64,000 bases of DNA, taken from NCBI GenBank assembly GCA_027605045.1, contig JAQFWX010000071.1:62001-126000 (forward strand), in the 5' to 3' direction. The translations under genes and the position numbers were made by a program. The notes under the pieces were generated by a model. The model made no database searches. It was not told the DNA's origin and saw only the letters and a list, made by a program, of their open reading frames with translations. Below are positions 46,301 through 60,437 of the stretch, piece after piece. Numbering within the stretch: the first letter of the stretch is position 1; each line of letters begins with the position of its first letter. The DNA is from Phallus indusiatus. Its lineage: Eukaryota; Basidiomycota; Agaricomycetes; Phallales; Phallaceae.

Positions 46301-47866
46301 AGCAGCAGCAATGGATTACTTCTTTCCAAGCATTAGCAGGTAAGTATGGTCCAATATATTAACTTGACACGCTTTGACCTGGTAATTCAGGTTCAAATGT
46401 CGATGTTGCGTCCATTACGACACCGCCTTTTGAGTCGAACATAGTGGTAGTGGCAGGAACGTTCTCTTCCGCTGGTAGTCAGCCCTGTCAGAGCATTTGC
46501 CGGTTCGATACATCTGCAAAGCAGTGGAATCAGCTTGGTTCGGGTATTGACGGACAAGTAACCACGGTTACTTATACGGTATGCACTTTGTATCCCGTAA
46601 CTTATTGAAGCTCATTCGCATTTAAATAGAGCAATCCAAATCTCTTGGTCGCCGCAGGCTCTATTCAACTTACTGACGGAACGCCGGCTAATGTAGCAAC
46701 ATTTAATTTCGCAAACAACACTTGGTCCTCTGTTGGAGATGCTTCTCAGATACCCGGTCCTGTTACAGCTTTCGCTGTTGACAATGGCAATGCAAGCAGT
46801 ATTTTCGCTGCGGGAATGTCAGTAGTTTATGTTGCATCAACCTCTTCAACGTGTATTGAAATACCCTAGATCATCTCAAAACGCTGAGCCATTCTTGGTG
46901 TTTTGGAATGGAAAGAAATGGAATAATTTAGGTACAGATTCTGGTTTATCCACATATACATTATCTTATCAGTGCTTTCAGATCCCTCGTTTGCCAACGG
47001 AACTACGATTTCACAACTTGCCGTAGTCCCCCTGCAAGATACACATTCTGCTAATGGTATTATTGAAACTGATCGAGTTTTACTCATTTCTGGCTCTCTC
47101 AATCTAAGCAAGTTCGGAAACGCCTCTTCGGTCGTATTCGATGGTGAAAACTATGTCCCTTACTTTGTGTCCTCATCATTCGTTGGTGGTGGTAGCTTTA
47201 TTTCACAATTGTTCCATTCGTTAAGTAACTTCAGCTTCGCACAAAAACGTGAGTGAACAAATCTATTTTTGGCATAAGATCCCTTTTGCCGACTATATTA
47301 CTTTAGATTTCTTATCTGTCGGACTCGTTATCCTAATTTCGATTGGTATCTCCACGGCCATTGTTTTCTTATTGCTGCTCATTGGTATAATCTGGACATT
47401 GTTCTCTCGTCACGAACCGGAGACTTTCGCAAGCAAATATGAACCAGGCGACTACGATGATGACAGTTTGCATAGGCCGTCCTCTTTACTAGAACATATT
47501 AATGCTGCTACCCGCAGTGCGATCATTGGGGCAGGTTTGGAAAGCCCTCACACCGACGAAAATAAAGGGGAAGACCAGCCAAGATCACCAATCACAGATG
47601 AAAGTGAACAGGCGGCTTTCCCTCGAGTTGCTGGCGACGTTTCTCGACCGGCTCATGTCCGATACTCGTTCGATGGTGAGCGTGAGGGTGAATTGCGAGT
47701 GTCCTCAGGGAATCAGGTCGTTGTTTTGGATGACCGAGATGCTGAGTGAGTGTCAAGTATGAATATACATTGTTTCTATATGCTTATGCTGTTATGCAGA
47801 TGGTGGTATGCGCGTGATCCAAACACAGGTCGTGAAGGGGTTATACCCGCCGCGTATTTATACTGA
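43349..47866 (+). CDS. RAX2: Rax2-like cortical polarity marker with C-terminal SH3 domain
   Basis: Rax2 marks sites of polarised growth and bud or hyphal tip selection at the plasma membrane. The start ATG at 43349 opens with a signal peptide (LHVLFTINGVLAQ). The long extracellular part is built of about ten propeller-like repeats, recognisable by recurring strands such as FYFAGSF, VWAGGAF, LYFGGSF, IFIGGDF, LYIGGSF, IIGGTF and LYVGGQF, rich in Ser, Thr and Asn-glycosylation sites. One transmembrane segment follows (LVILISIGISTAIVFLLLLI, near 47330-47390). The cytosolic tail is acidic and Ser/Pro-rich and ends in an SH3-like module: HVRYSFDGEREGELRV, VVVLDDRDAEWWYARD, GREGVIPAAYLY. The stop is at 47864-47866. 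Introns interrupt near 44310, 46340, 46580, 46817, 46933 and 47748. The protein is about 1,400 residues and looks intact. Confidence 0.9.
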
Positions 47867-48399
47867 GTTTTTTTCTCTTTCTCTTTGTTTTCTGTCTTTT
47901 CTGAGACGTCGCATGGTTGTTGTTGCTTTGTTTCTTTGATGCGATTTTATATTCCACCATCATGATACTGTTCTCGTTTTGTTTTCTTTCTGGTTAGACG
48001 CTAATGAAGTTGACAATATTCTTCCATATGAAAACATGTCGCTTTTCATGTGCTATTTTTAAAGAGCTGAGTCTTTCCTTGACTAAAATTCATACGTTCC
48101 CCCGCGAGCACAATGGTGCCTGACTGACAGCGTGAGACCGAAGATAAACCAAGTATTGATAGGTATTGATAAATGGAATCTGAAATGGATTCGGATTGGA
48201 TTTTAAGCATGTAATCGCGCCAGATGTTCTTAATTTATAAACTTCGAAATGAATATCATCACTTTATGCTGGTCATATGATCACGACGCTTCTTGTATCA
48301 GGCGCTGACCGTGAAAGAAAGCTATATATACGCTATGTTGAAGAGTCCGCCGTGACGTCAAGTACTAGTCCGAGTCATTTAGGCTTAACGTCATCCACC
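47867..48399. other. Intergenic interval
   Basis: About 530 bases with the Rax2 3' end and the aminotransferase promoter. No other signal is seen. Confidence 0.4.
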
Positions 48400-50020
48400 A
48401 TGGCATCTTCTATCTTGCAATTCGGTCAAAGGCACATTGCCAAAGGTGTTAGTCGTGCTGCGAATGCGATTATTGTGGACGGTAAAGGTTCTCGTGTGCA
48501 GCTTCATGATGGGAGAACAATGCTCGATTTCACATGTGGAATTGGTGTTACTAGTCTTGGTTCGTTTTTAGTTTTTAATTTTTTAATTTTTGCCGACTCA
48601 ACTTTCTAGGTCATTGTCATCCGAGAGTGAGCAAGGCTGCAGCTGATCAATGTTCCAAAGTCGTTCATGTCCAGGTAAGAAATCTCGGGTGATAATTCAA
48701 ATGGTCTTCATGCTATATTCATGAGCACACAGTGCAGTATTGCTTTCCACGATCCGTATCTTAAACTGATCGAGAAGCTACTACCCGTCATGCCCAATCC
48801 CTCTTTGGATACATTCTTTTTCTGGAACTCGGGTTCTGAAGCTGTAGAAGCAGCCATCAAATTAGCTCGAACCGCTACGGGAAGGCAGAACATTATATGT
48901 ATGCAAGGTTGGTAGCTTTCTTATCAACATACAATGCTCTTGTAACTCACGACGACAAAGGTGGCTATCATGGTCGAACTTACGGTGCCATGGCTGTTAC
49001 GAGGAGCAAGACAGTTTACAGTCAAGGGGTCTTTCCATTAATGGTAGGTAACATAGTGTTTCGGCTTCATAGTAGCTGTACCGATTGGTTGATTAAAATT
49101 CATCTATAGCCCGGTGTATTTACCATACCCTTCCCATACTGGCATCAGTTTAGCGCAACGCCATCAGCATCCGAAGAAGAACTGACTCGCAGATCGCTTT
49201 GGCAATTAGACCTGGTTCTATCCCAACAAACGCGACCAGATGACACCGCAGCCATAATTATCGAGCCTATTCTAGGGGAAGGCGGCTATGTACCAGCACC
49301 TACGGAGTTCTTACAAGGATTACGAAAAGTTTGCGACAGACATGGTATCTTGCTCATCATAGATGAGGTGCAAAGTGGTTTCGGCAGAGCAGGAAAGTAC
49401 TTTGCGATTGAATACAGCGGTGTTCGACCCGATATTATGGTGATGGCGAAAGGGATAGCAAACGGTTTTCCTTTGAGCGGAATTGTCAGCAGGAAAGAAT
49501 TGATGGACAAACAAGGCGCAGGATCTATTGGTGGGACATATGCTGGTAATGCCGTTGCATGTGCGGCTGGAGTAGCATGCGCGGACGTAATGCGAGACGA
49601 AAACATCCTTGCTAACGTAAATGAAAGGTCCGTTTTTTTTGAGGAAAAAGAAAGATTAGACCATGTGACATAAACTTTAACTTTAGATCCACGGAGCTTT
49701 TCAAAGCCCTTAACGAGTTAAAGGCATCCCCAGAAACAGGAAAGTACATTGCGGATGTTCGCGGAAGAGGACTGATGGTCGCAGTCGAGTTCACTTCTCC
49801 CGGAAAATCCGAAAACGATCCCAGTGCTAATGCAGGAGACATTCCGGGATTGGCAAGCACGGTTGCGGCGATATGTCAGCAGAAGGGGTTGCTCATCCTA
49901 ACAACATCTGTTTTCGAAACCGTCCGATTTATCCCGGCCCTGAATATTACCGAAGAGGAATTGGCTGAAGGAGTAAGAATTTTCAAGGAAGCCGTGCTGG
50001 AAGCTGTTGAAAAGAAATAG
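48400..50020 (+). CDS. Class III PLP aminotransferase (4-aminobutyrate aminotransferase-like)
   Basis: This transaminase moves an omega-amino group to a keto acid, likely using 4-aminobutyrate or a similar substrate. The start ATG at 48400 gives MASSILQFGQRHIAKGVSRA, in good context (CCACCATGG). Motifs in order are LHDGRTMLDFTCGIGVTSLG, HCHPRVSKAAADQCSKVVHV, FFFWNSGSEAVEAAIKLART, GGYHGRTYGAMAVTRSK, AAIIIEPILGEGGYVPAP and RHGILLIIDEVQSGFGRAGK. The cofactor lysine is in DIMVMAKGIANGFPLSGIVS. Then come GGTYAGNAVACAAGVA, DVRGRGLMVAVEF and the C-terminal small domain ending EAVEKK at 50020. About seven short introns are needed. It appears complete at about 450 residues. Confidence 0.9.
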
Positions 50021-50270
50021 TGACGAGGATTGTGATGTAATTAGTGTGAATGAACTTGATAGAAAGAATATCCAGCCTAGGATATGCTAATATTGATTAC
50101 ATAATGGTGGCATAATTTGTGCCGGCTGCGGATGCAGATTGACCCTGATTGACCCTGGGCTATGCACCACGCCGTCACTAGTCACTTGCTTCTTGTCAGT
50201 GCTTCAGAACCTTTGAGAGAGAAGGACGCAATTGGCCATCATCTTATGTTGAAGAACTGAGCGCATTGTC

Positions 50271-52310
<2,040 letters not shown>

Positions 52311-52787
52311 AACCTATCATGATACGTTTACCAAAACATTCCCGAGAGATACGATTATGCGATTCACGTAATGGTTGTAAAACGACTTGTTGTATTGTTA
52401 CAGTAATTATATTCGCGCTTCCCAACTCGCTGATTGGTTTTCGCCTGGTTTCGCTTGTCTTAAGGCCATTGACTAATTTGAGCGCGTCTGCCATCGATGA
52501 GACACGGTTACGAGAAAGCACAGCTCTTGACAGCCCTGACCCCTTGTGATAACTTGTGATGTGCCATGACATAACTATCAAGGATCTCGACCTTGACCAG
52601 CACTAATGAAATGTGCATTTCCAAACCTTGTGACCGGTCTCGGTCATCCTCCATCACGTCCATCACGTGTATGCGTGATTGAGGTAATTAAGGTCATTCA
52701 AAGACACCGACGGATTACCGGTATCAACGACTATTCAATCCGCCACAGAACATAATACTCGGATATTCTATATCATCCACCGAAGAT

Positions 52788-53221
52788 ATGACGACGAGTG
52801 AACAACATGCAGATGTTCGCAAAAAGCTCGAGAGGAAACTCAGTCTTAGGCCAGAGAAACAAGACTTGGTCGACAGGAACATACTTAAAGGTCTGTTGTC
52901 TGGTGACATCCCTTTGTGTTTTATTCATTTAACAATGTGCCCATGTAGGAAGTAACGTTGCGCCAGCCTTGCAAAGTGCACAAGCTGAGCTTGAAAGGTC
53001 TCAGCTGGAAGTAAGCCGTGTCTCCTGCAGTGTTTTTCAATTCTGCATGTCTGATGATGTTGTAGGATAAACTTGAGCGCGCGATCCGCGACCGTCCTAA
53101 GCCTGAAGTTCTCGTCAAAGAAGGCATTCTTAATGGTGAGTGAATTGTAGATGATCTCGAGTTTCTCATAAACTATGCATGCATCGCTATTACAGAGGAC
53201 GAAGCGCCCTTGTCGTCCTAA
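52788..53221 (+). CDS. Small RPEL-repeat protein
   Basis: This is a short protein of about 85-90 residues built from RPEL repeats, the motif that binds G-actin in MRTF and Phactr proteins. The start ATG at 52788 gives MTTSEQHADVRKKLERKL, then SLRPEKQDLVDRNILK (repeat 1), an intron, and GSNVAPALQSAQAELERSQL. After a second intron come EDKLERAIRDRPKPEVLVKE and GILN (repeat 2), and a final short exon, EDEAPLSS, ends at 53219-53221. The Arg-Pro core and the N/GILN-type ends of both repeats are clear. There are four exons, all short. A cytosolic actin-related role follows from the family only. It is convergent with the FAM210-like gene. Confidence 0.8.
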
Positions 53222-53373
53222 TTGTACACTATAAAGAACGTTCGAGGTATTGGAAAAATTAGTGTTACGTGAGAAGTGGTAGGGAGTGTAAGATAGTAAT
53301 TTTTAATCGTCCGTGAATTTATGCTCTCTTCATTTGAATCAATTTTGAATTGTAATGCGGTTCGACATTTAAT

Positions 53374-54003
53374 TTAACGATCGGATGAATTCGAGTCTCC
53401 TGAGTTGCGTCTAACTCGGTCGCGAATTTCCCGAGTGGCTCTGCGGGCTCCGTCTGTCCCCGTCCATCCTCGTTTTCCGAGCCAGTTGACGAAGCGAGGA
53501 GTGACGGCAGCGGTTAAACCGATGCGAACTGGAAGGAAGAGTGTTTTATGGACTGTGTAGGCAAGGACGAGCATGGCATATAGTCCCTCTGAACCGGTGG
53601 TGGGAGTGTGAGATGGATCTGGGTCTTCTGGGGGTGATCTTCCGATCAAGTCGAATACGAATGCTTTGACCGACGTCGCTGCCTGTGAAACGTATTCCGC
53701 GCCGAGAAGATTAATTCCGGCAAATGCGACAGCAAAGTCGAGGGTAGAGAGAACTACGTATACACCTAACGCATACCATCCGTATGTTTTGATGAGCGTT
53801 TTGAGACGGCCCGATAGGGTTGTTGGTTTGCTGGCATCGTCTGGCCGTGTTGGTGAAGGTGAAGACAGCAATCGCACATGCACTGGCGACGGAGATCGCG
53901 AAAACAGAAAATGTCGACCTCGTGGGTCGTGAGCGATACGCGTTGTGGGCAGTATTGGTCGCGAAATAGCAGACCTGGTGAATAGTCGAAGAACACGAAG
54001 CAT
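53374..54003 (-). CDS. FAM210/DUF1279-like mitochondrial inner membrane protein
   Basis: This is a single-exon gene of 209 residues. The start ATG at 54003 gives MLRVLRLFTRSAISRPILPT, an Arg-rich mitochondrial presequence. The DUF1279 (FAM210) core follows: LSGRLKTLIKTYGWYALGVY, VVLSTLDFAVAFAGINLLGA, a loop with SPPEDPDPSHTP, and LVLAYTVHKTLFLPVRIGLT with VTPRFVNWLGKRGW. It ends with a basic tail. The Tyr-Gly-x-x-Ala/V-Tyr plus HK...PxR pattern is characteristic. Yeast and animal relatives act in the mitochondrial inner membrane. It is divergent from the S-adenosylmethionine decarboxylase gene across 217 bp. Confidence 0.88.
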   Translation of the reverse strand: MLRVLRLFTRSAISRPILPTTRIAHDPRGRHFLFSRSPSPVHVRLLSSPSPTRPDDASKPTTLSGRLKTLIKTYGWYALGVYVVLSTLDFAVAFAGINLLGAEYVSQAATSVKAFVFDLIGRSPPEDPDPSHTPTTGSEGLYAMLVLAYTVHKTLFLPVRIGLTAAVTPRFVNWLGKRGWTGTDGARRATREIRDRVRRNSGDSNSSDR

Positions 54004-54220
54004 GGAGAGTTGTCGTCAGTCTTTCGGCAATTACATAATACATATATATTGAGTGTGACATTCTCGGCTGTGTGCTGTGTGCTGTGTGTGACACTACAGC
54101 AGGACCCTTCGAAAATAAAAAGGGCCGAGTGGATCCTTCTAAATCGAAATTTTTTTATTTCCCTTTCGTCCCCCCTCCCCCATCACATGCAACAAGGCCC
54201 ATCCTTCGTCCCAGAGCACC

Positions 54221-55654
54221 ATGTCGGATATCGCTAGCATCCCTTCTCCAGACTCAGTTGTTTACGACACCGACTCCCAACAACTAGCCGACAACAACAA
54301 CGTCTGTCCGTTCGAGGGTCCGGAGAAGCTACTCGAAATCTGGTTTCTCCCCAGCGCAGGTTCTGCCCCTCCTGCTGATGCCCCGAATGGCAAGACCGGT
54401 CTTCGTTCCATAGACAGGTCCGTTTGGGAAGAGGTGCTCGATATTGTCAAGTGTAAAGTTTTGAATGTTATCCAAGGCAATCAAGTCGATGCATATCTCC
54501 TCAGGTGGACCTCCCAACTTCTCTGTCCGTGAAAGTATCGGGGCTCACTTGACCTTCGCTTTTCATGCCTTTTTTTCTGATCTAGTGAATCATCTTTGTT
54601 TGTGTTTCCGCACAAACTCATACTTAAAACATGTGGAACTACACTCAACCTTTTCGGTCTCCCGAGAATATTGGAGATAGCTTCACTCTACTGCGGTTTC
54701 AACACTGTTTATAGGTGCTTTTATTCCCGTAAATCGTTCATGTTTCCAGACCGTCAACAAGGCCCTCACAGAGGGTGGCGCAACGAAGTCGAATATCTCG
54801 ATAATATCTTTGGTTCTGGTCGAGGCGCCGCATATACCGTCGGAAAAGTCAACGGCGATCACTGGCAGCTCTACCTCACGAATCCAGACGATAGCTGTGA
54901 CAACTCGTACACTTCTGAGAATGAATCTGTTCACGAAGAGGAGAGGCCTCATGGCCGCGATGATGCGGAAATGGATCAAGATTATACCCTGGAGATTCTC
55001 ATGACCAAACTATCCTCCGAGGCACGCTCGGCGTTCTATTTTGACTCGGATACTACATTATTAGAAGAAGATGCTGCTTCCCAAGGACGGTCCACATCTG
55101 TCAACCTCGGCATAGACGCTTTATTCCCTGCGCATATGACTACCTTAGACTCGTTCGCTTTCATGCCGTGCGGTTACAGCGCCAACGCTCTCGTCCGACC
55201 TCGAGAGGATCACGAGGGCTATTACACAATTCATGTCACTCCAGAAGAAGGATGGAGCTTTGCCAGCTTCGAATGCAACGTTCCCGTTTCTCATCAGCCC
55301 AGCTCCAAAAGCTGTTTGCCGGATTTACGTACACTAATCCAACGTGTTGTTCAAATTTTCCAGCCGGGAAATTTATCGCTTACATTGTTCATTACATCAA
55401 GCAATGACAATGAGTCATTTGACGAACACAGGTTCCTCAATGGGCATGCGAACGGACACGCTAATGGGGTCGTAAATGGAACCAACGGTAAAGCGAATGG
55501 TGGTGCCTTCGTACGGACCGTCCAGGCGCCTGTCGATTCCGCCCAAAAGGCATTCAAGGATGCTCTCTTACCTAAAGGATATAAACGAACGGATAAAATT
55601 AATTATGAATTCGGGGGTTACGACTTGGCCTTCGCAAGCTTCGAGCTCCGTTGA
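54221..55654 (+). CDS. SPE2: S-adenosylmethionine decarboxylase proenzyme (Spe2)
   Basis: This enzyme makes decarboxylated S-adenosylmethionine, the aminopropyl donor for spermidine and spermine. The start ATG at 54221 gives MSDIASIPSPDSVVYDTDSQ, then CPFEGPEKLLEIWFLPS and WEEVLDIVKCKVLNVIQG. The self-processing site lies at the exon junction (donor near 54504, acceptor near 54586): YLLSESSLFVFPHK. The serine of ESS becomes the pyruvoyl cofactor. KTCGTTLNLFGLPRILEI, YSRKSFMFPDRQQGPHR, WRNEVEYLDNIFGSGRGAAY and FMPCGYSANALV follow, then IHVTPEEGWSFASFEC. Near the C-terminus there is an unusual Asn-Gly-His-Ala-rich insert (55437-55505). The stop is at 55654. The gene looks complete. Confidence 0.95.
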
Positions 55655-56009
55655 CGGTTCTTCATTAAATATGCTCATTTCTTTTTTTTACGTTTTCTTG
55701 AATGATGTACTCAGACGAGTAACATCAAAAGTTTTCCTAGTTGCTGTTTTATGAATGTTACCCTGTCATTTATTTCATCTCGAGTAGAATGTCTGATTAA
55801 AAAAAGTTGGCATATTGATGATTACATGTGTATTCCAAAGCAGATGGCATTATCGCCAACCATCGAAGTGAATAAAGAAAATTACACCCAGATCGTTCGA
55901 AAAAGAAAAGGAAACAAAAGAAAGGGCAATAATGAAATGAACAGCTAATCAAAAGGGACCGAGATAACTTAGCAAAAAAAGAAAGCACAATATATGTATA
56001 ATATATGTC
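55655..56009. other. Convergent intergenic interval
   Basis: About 355 bases between the 3' ends of the decarboxylase and RhoGAP genes, containing both terminators. It is AT- and purine-rich. A short plus-strand ORF at 55751-55948 has no family features. Confidence 0.4.
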
Positions 56010-59000
56010 CTATGCCACATCGGGTTCACGGAACACGCTGGGTGCGTTTTCAATCAGCCATTCAACTGCCAATGCTTTACCTGCCATATCGGCGAACTCG
56101 CGATTGGGATCGCTAGATCGCATCAGTGTTGCTGTGTTTCCCAAAGAAAAAAAAGGCGATAGCTGAATGAGAACATATCTTCTTGCCTGAAGGAGAACAC
56201 TCACGTCCAAATACGACGCCCAAGTTTCTCGCGTTCATCAAGTTCTCGTCGCAATGTTTTTGAACGCTAGCAAATGATTGTCAGCTTGATTGATCTCATC
56301 CCGGGAAGCATAAAAACAAAAATACCGGTATAGATGAAGCATGAGATACCGTAGGGTATGGAAATGCTCGCTAGGTAACTGGTATACTAAGCTAGTAAGG
56401 GAGTCAGACCGCATATTGGGATCTCTCAAAATCGCTGCCTGAATAACCGCTTCATGGAGCGCATGAGTTAACAACGGATTTGGTAACTGTCGGAAGTACG
56501 ACTTGAGAACTGAGGTGACACTTGATATATCGTTGTTGTACGTTTCTGAATTCTGGAGGTCGAAGACGTTGTAGTTCCCTCGCTCAAAAAGTTGTGTGAT
56601 GGCCTTGGACTGGGAGCTACCACCGTTTTTACGATAAATACCTTCGTAACCCAGGGCTGAATCATGAAAAAAAAGGTGAGTAGCTAAGTTTTCTGGTTGC
56701 CATAGTTTTTCAACGTTAGAAGACGTACCGGAAGCCTCAACAGCCAAGATACATTTCTCAACAATGAAAGGAACGTCACGATGCTCATGGGCAGAATCCA
56801 TTCTGACTTGCTCAATTAATTCACGCCCAAAAACGGTAGGTACTATTTGAACGTGGTTAGTTGTGAATGAAAAAAGAAATTGCGCACGTAAACGTAAAAC
56901 CGTACTCAATGCGTGTTCAGTTGCGGAAGGATCCGCAGTACAAATAGAAGAGATGTGACCGACACATCGACTGTGGCAAGCAATATTACAGGCTAAATTA
57001 ATAAAAAAAAGGTTTAGAGTTCACATATCATTTTCAAATGATGAACTTCTGAAAAAAAAAACGCACCGGTACACCTTAATTGGGCACCCCACATCTTATC
57101 GCCGCATTGATCACACCTTGATCGAAGCACGGTATAGTGCTGGAAGTTGTGCTTGGTATTATTATTCGTCGTCTCCCTATCAGACATAAGCACATCTGAT
57201 ATAGCCTTCAAATGGTCTCTACTCGTCTTGGCTTTCTTTTTCTTCTCGTTGGGAGTGAATTTCGAAATATCATCTTGAATAGGCGACAAGTGCGGAGTAG
57301 GAGACGTGGGCATTTGCGGTGATGTAGGTGTAGAAGCGACAACGACAACGGGTGTGTTATCTTTTGGAGCGGGTGGGTTCAAAGAATCTATCCGAGTTGG
57401 TTGAGGCCGTGTTACTCGATCATTCGAGTCTAACTGACGGGCCATCTGGGCATTGAGTTCAACTAGCTCTTCGTTGCGAGCATTTAAAGCCGTTGTCTCC
57501 TCTAGACAAATATTTCTCTCTTCTTTTAATTGATTAATCTCTCTAATGAGTCCTTCACGTTGTTGTACGAGGGGCTCTACCTCACGCCTATACTGGGACT
57601 TTAGAGTATCAAATCGCTTCGTAAGACCACGTTGTAACGACGTTCCTTCCGCAGGAGTAGCCGAACTAACAAATAAAATGAGTAAAAGTAATGGACAGGT
57701 GACGAAAAAGGATTCTTACGTCTTCGCAGAGACCAGTTCTTCAACTTCTAGGACAGTCAAATCGCGTTCCGCCTTGAGTTTGGAAATATGACGTTCAAGA
57801 CCGTGTAGGTCCTCATTCATGTCTCGTGATATTTGTTCAACTACGTCTCGCTTACGTTCTTCAGCTAGTAGTTCTGTTAATCGAGCCGTCTGACCGGATA
57901 ACTGTACTTTCAGTCTCTTCACTTCGGCCTCGGCCTCTCGACGAGCTACTACTTCCAAGTCGTACTCCTCTTGGGCAACTGTAAGACCATCAATATACTG
58001 CTGGCTCGCTCTCTGTAAAATTGCATCCATTTTGATACTCAATGACACGGATCTGCGTAAAGAATATTAAACTCACGCGGATACCATCAAAGTGCCCTTC
58101 CATCTCTTGCAGCTTTTCACGACAAGATCGTATAGTCAGGTCTAGTGTCTCTACAAATTCACGATTAAATTTAAGAACAGTTTCCCCTGATTCAGTTGCG
58201 GCATCAAGAGTTTCACGAATGCGTTTCGAAACGAGATGTAACGACTCAGCCTTGACAGGTGTCATCTGTTGAATATCCGAAGCGGAAGCGGGTTGTGTAA
58301 TTGTAACGACAGGATTTGGATTTGACACAGACCGCGAGGACGGAGTAACAGTGTCCAAAGTGGATGAAGATGCCGCATTCACACTTGCACTCCGCAACCT
58401 TGAGCGAATTGGGGAAGACGGTATATTTGCAGGAATTTGACCAGCCGAACCAGGACGAGACTTGCCGGAAGCTTGTCCTGACGTTTGCCCTGCTTTTAAA
58501 GAATCACCTGTACTCTTTCTTGTTTCTGGACTAGCTGGTGTTATGTAGTCGTCCAAATCATACGTGAGGTCCGAATCTAGTGTGTCCGGAAGCACAATCG
58601 CATCCGGCACAACTCTACGACTTGGGGTGCTGCGTGCCAACGATTCATTCCTTCTCGGCAAAGTTGGAGGGGACGAAATGGTGCTGCCATTCCGAGCGCT
58701 AGGCTCTGCAACTGGATATTGTAGTGCGGTTGTGTAAGATGACGATGAAACTCTTTTGACGTCTGAGTTTGGTGTATATGGTGGTGGAGCGACAGCGATC
58801 GTGTTAGATGGACCCATATTTAGTAAATCTCCAAAGCTGTCTGAATCAGAAAAGGACATTGGTGGTAAAGCTAGAGGAAGAGTGATTGTGTCGTCCTGAA
58901 GTGGTTCGTCGTCAGTAATATCGTCATCTCGGCCATCAGGAGCTACTTCCTGAGGCAAACTGGGTAGATCTCTCATAGGGGTGCCAGCTCGTGTACGGTC

Positions 59001-60437
59001 TGAAAGTATGGAGTTGCGGTTGCGGTTGCGAAACGAGCCTGCCACGCTGGGACTAGCTCTGCCTGAAAGACTGACATGATCATTTAATGACTGTTGTCGT
59101 CCGTTTTCCGAACTACGCCTCCGATGAGCGAATGGGTCGGGTAGGGGTCGAGTGCTAACTGAAGGATACGGAGATGTATGAGAGGTAACGCTATCACCAT
59201 TTCGGTGGGTTTCGCTTCGTACGTGAGAGGAAGAGGATAAAGAACGGGATAGTTCGGCATGATCTAGATGTCCCTCATTAGGTAGTAGTTCTAAAGGACT
59301 GATAACTTCAATTTGGTTAGGACTTTTCGGCCCATTGGAAGGGGATCGCAAGTCCTTCGAATTAAGAAGGACATTGAGAGGTCGAACGCCATCATCAAAA
59401 GATCGCCGCCGGGTTTTGTTTTCAGATGGAAGGGGTAAGGTCGCGCCGCTCGTGAGCATATCACGCGAAGAACGGTTTGGAGGGGTAGTGTAGGCTGTCT
59501 GCAAACGCTGAGGAGTGTGAGGAGTGTGGGGTACCGGTGGTACCGGTGCTGGAAGTTCTCTTGTTGACTGAACGGGTGGCGTTGGTAATTGCCGAAGATA
59601 AGTTTCGCTGAACTGACGAAGTGTAGCAGGCTGAGCAGATATACGTTTAGCCGCACGTGAAACGGCCGTATCGGGAGGAGATGTAGTTATAGGGGGAGCT
59701 GGAGGATCCTCTGGTGAGGGTGCCTTTTTACGTGTATTAGAATCTTTGGAAAGAAGGAATGAAGAGGATGAGATGTGGTTTACCTGGTTATCCCTGAAAT
59801 TTGAGACGGAAGGTTGTTCACGTAAACGATCCCTATCTCGCGCAGACCCTTCCTTGGCTTTGCGCTGCTTCCGACGAGCAACACGTTCGTTGTGACACTC
59901 CATACAATAAATGCCTTGCGTTGTTTTTGCGAAGACGAGTTCGCCGATATGACGCCCACAAGTTTTGCAAGCAAAACAAGCAGCATGATAAGACTCGTCG
60001 CCAGCCATGATAGCTTCGTGAGAAATGGGCTTCTTGCATACGGCGCAATTATATGAACAATCAGAGCAAACGGGCGAGCCGTCTGAAAGGAGAAGAATGT
60101 TGGTGTCCGGAGAAACGCGATTATCGCACTTGGCGCACTTGAAGCTGAAGAAGAATTAGTATAAAAACGGAAGTATAATGGCGATTGACGTACCATTGTA
60201 CGTGCCAGTATGAATCACTTCATTTTTATGGAATGGGCAAAGAGAGGAAAGGGTAGGGAAAAAATGGCGTTGAGAAGCAGTACGAATGCCGTTGGATTGG
60301 TAGTAAATGAACACATACCCAAAGGAGACCACGATTCCATCGCCATCATCTACAGAATCTCCACAGCCGCCACATCGCTTAGGATCGTAATTACTAGTGG
60401 GTATATTTGAGTAGGGAATAGAATCCACCGAAGCCAT
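56010..60437 (-). CDS. RGA1: LIM-C1-RhoGAP protein (Rga1-like)
   Basis: This is a GTPase-activating protein for a Rho/Cdc42-type GTPase in polarised growth. The start ATG at 60437 gives MASVDSIPYSNIPTSNYDPK. Two LIM zinc fingers follow: CGGCGDSVDDGDG... then FKCAKCDNRVS, and CSYNCAVCKKPISHEAIMAG with YHAACFACKTCGRHIGEL and YCMECHNERVARRKQR. A very long disordered Ser/Pro-rich region (59800-58300) leads to coiled coils (RIRETLDAATESGETVLKFN, ERDLTVLEVEELV, near 58250-57430). A C1-type zinc finger comes next (HNFQHYTVLRSRCDQCGDKM, WGAQLRCT, and C/H ligands to 56930). The RhoGAP domain holds the arginine finger in GYEGIYRKNGG, SYFRQLPNPLLTHALHEA and SLVYQLPSEHFHTLRYLMLH, and the end is EWLIENAPSVFREPDVA at 56010. 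About ten introns are needed and it seems intact. Confidence 0.9.

Noticed and set aside
53711..54094. Alternative minus-frame ORF of 127 codons
   Set aside because: It overlaps the FAM210-like gene, whose own frame has the presequence and the DUF1279 core.
54066..54095. CTGTGTG repeats before the decarboxylase start as a regulatory upstream ORF
   Set aside because: Simple dinucleotide-like repeat with no conserved regulatory peptide frame visible.
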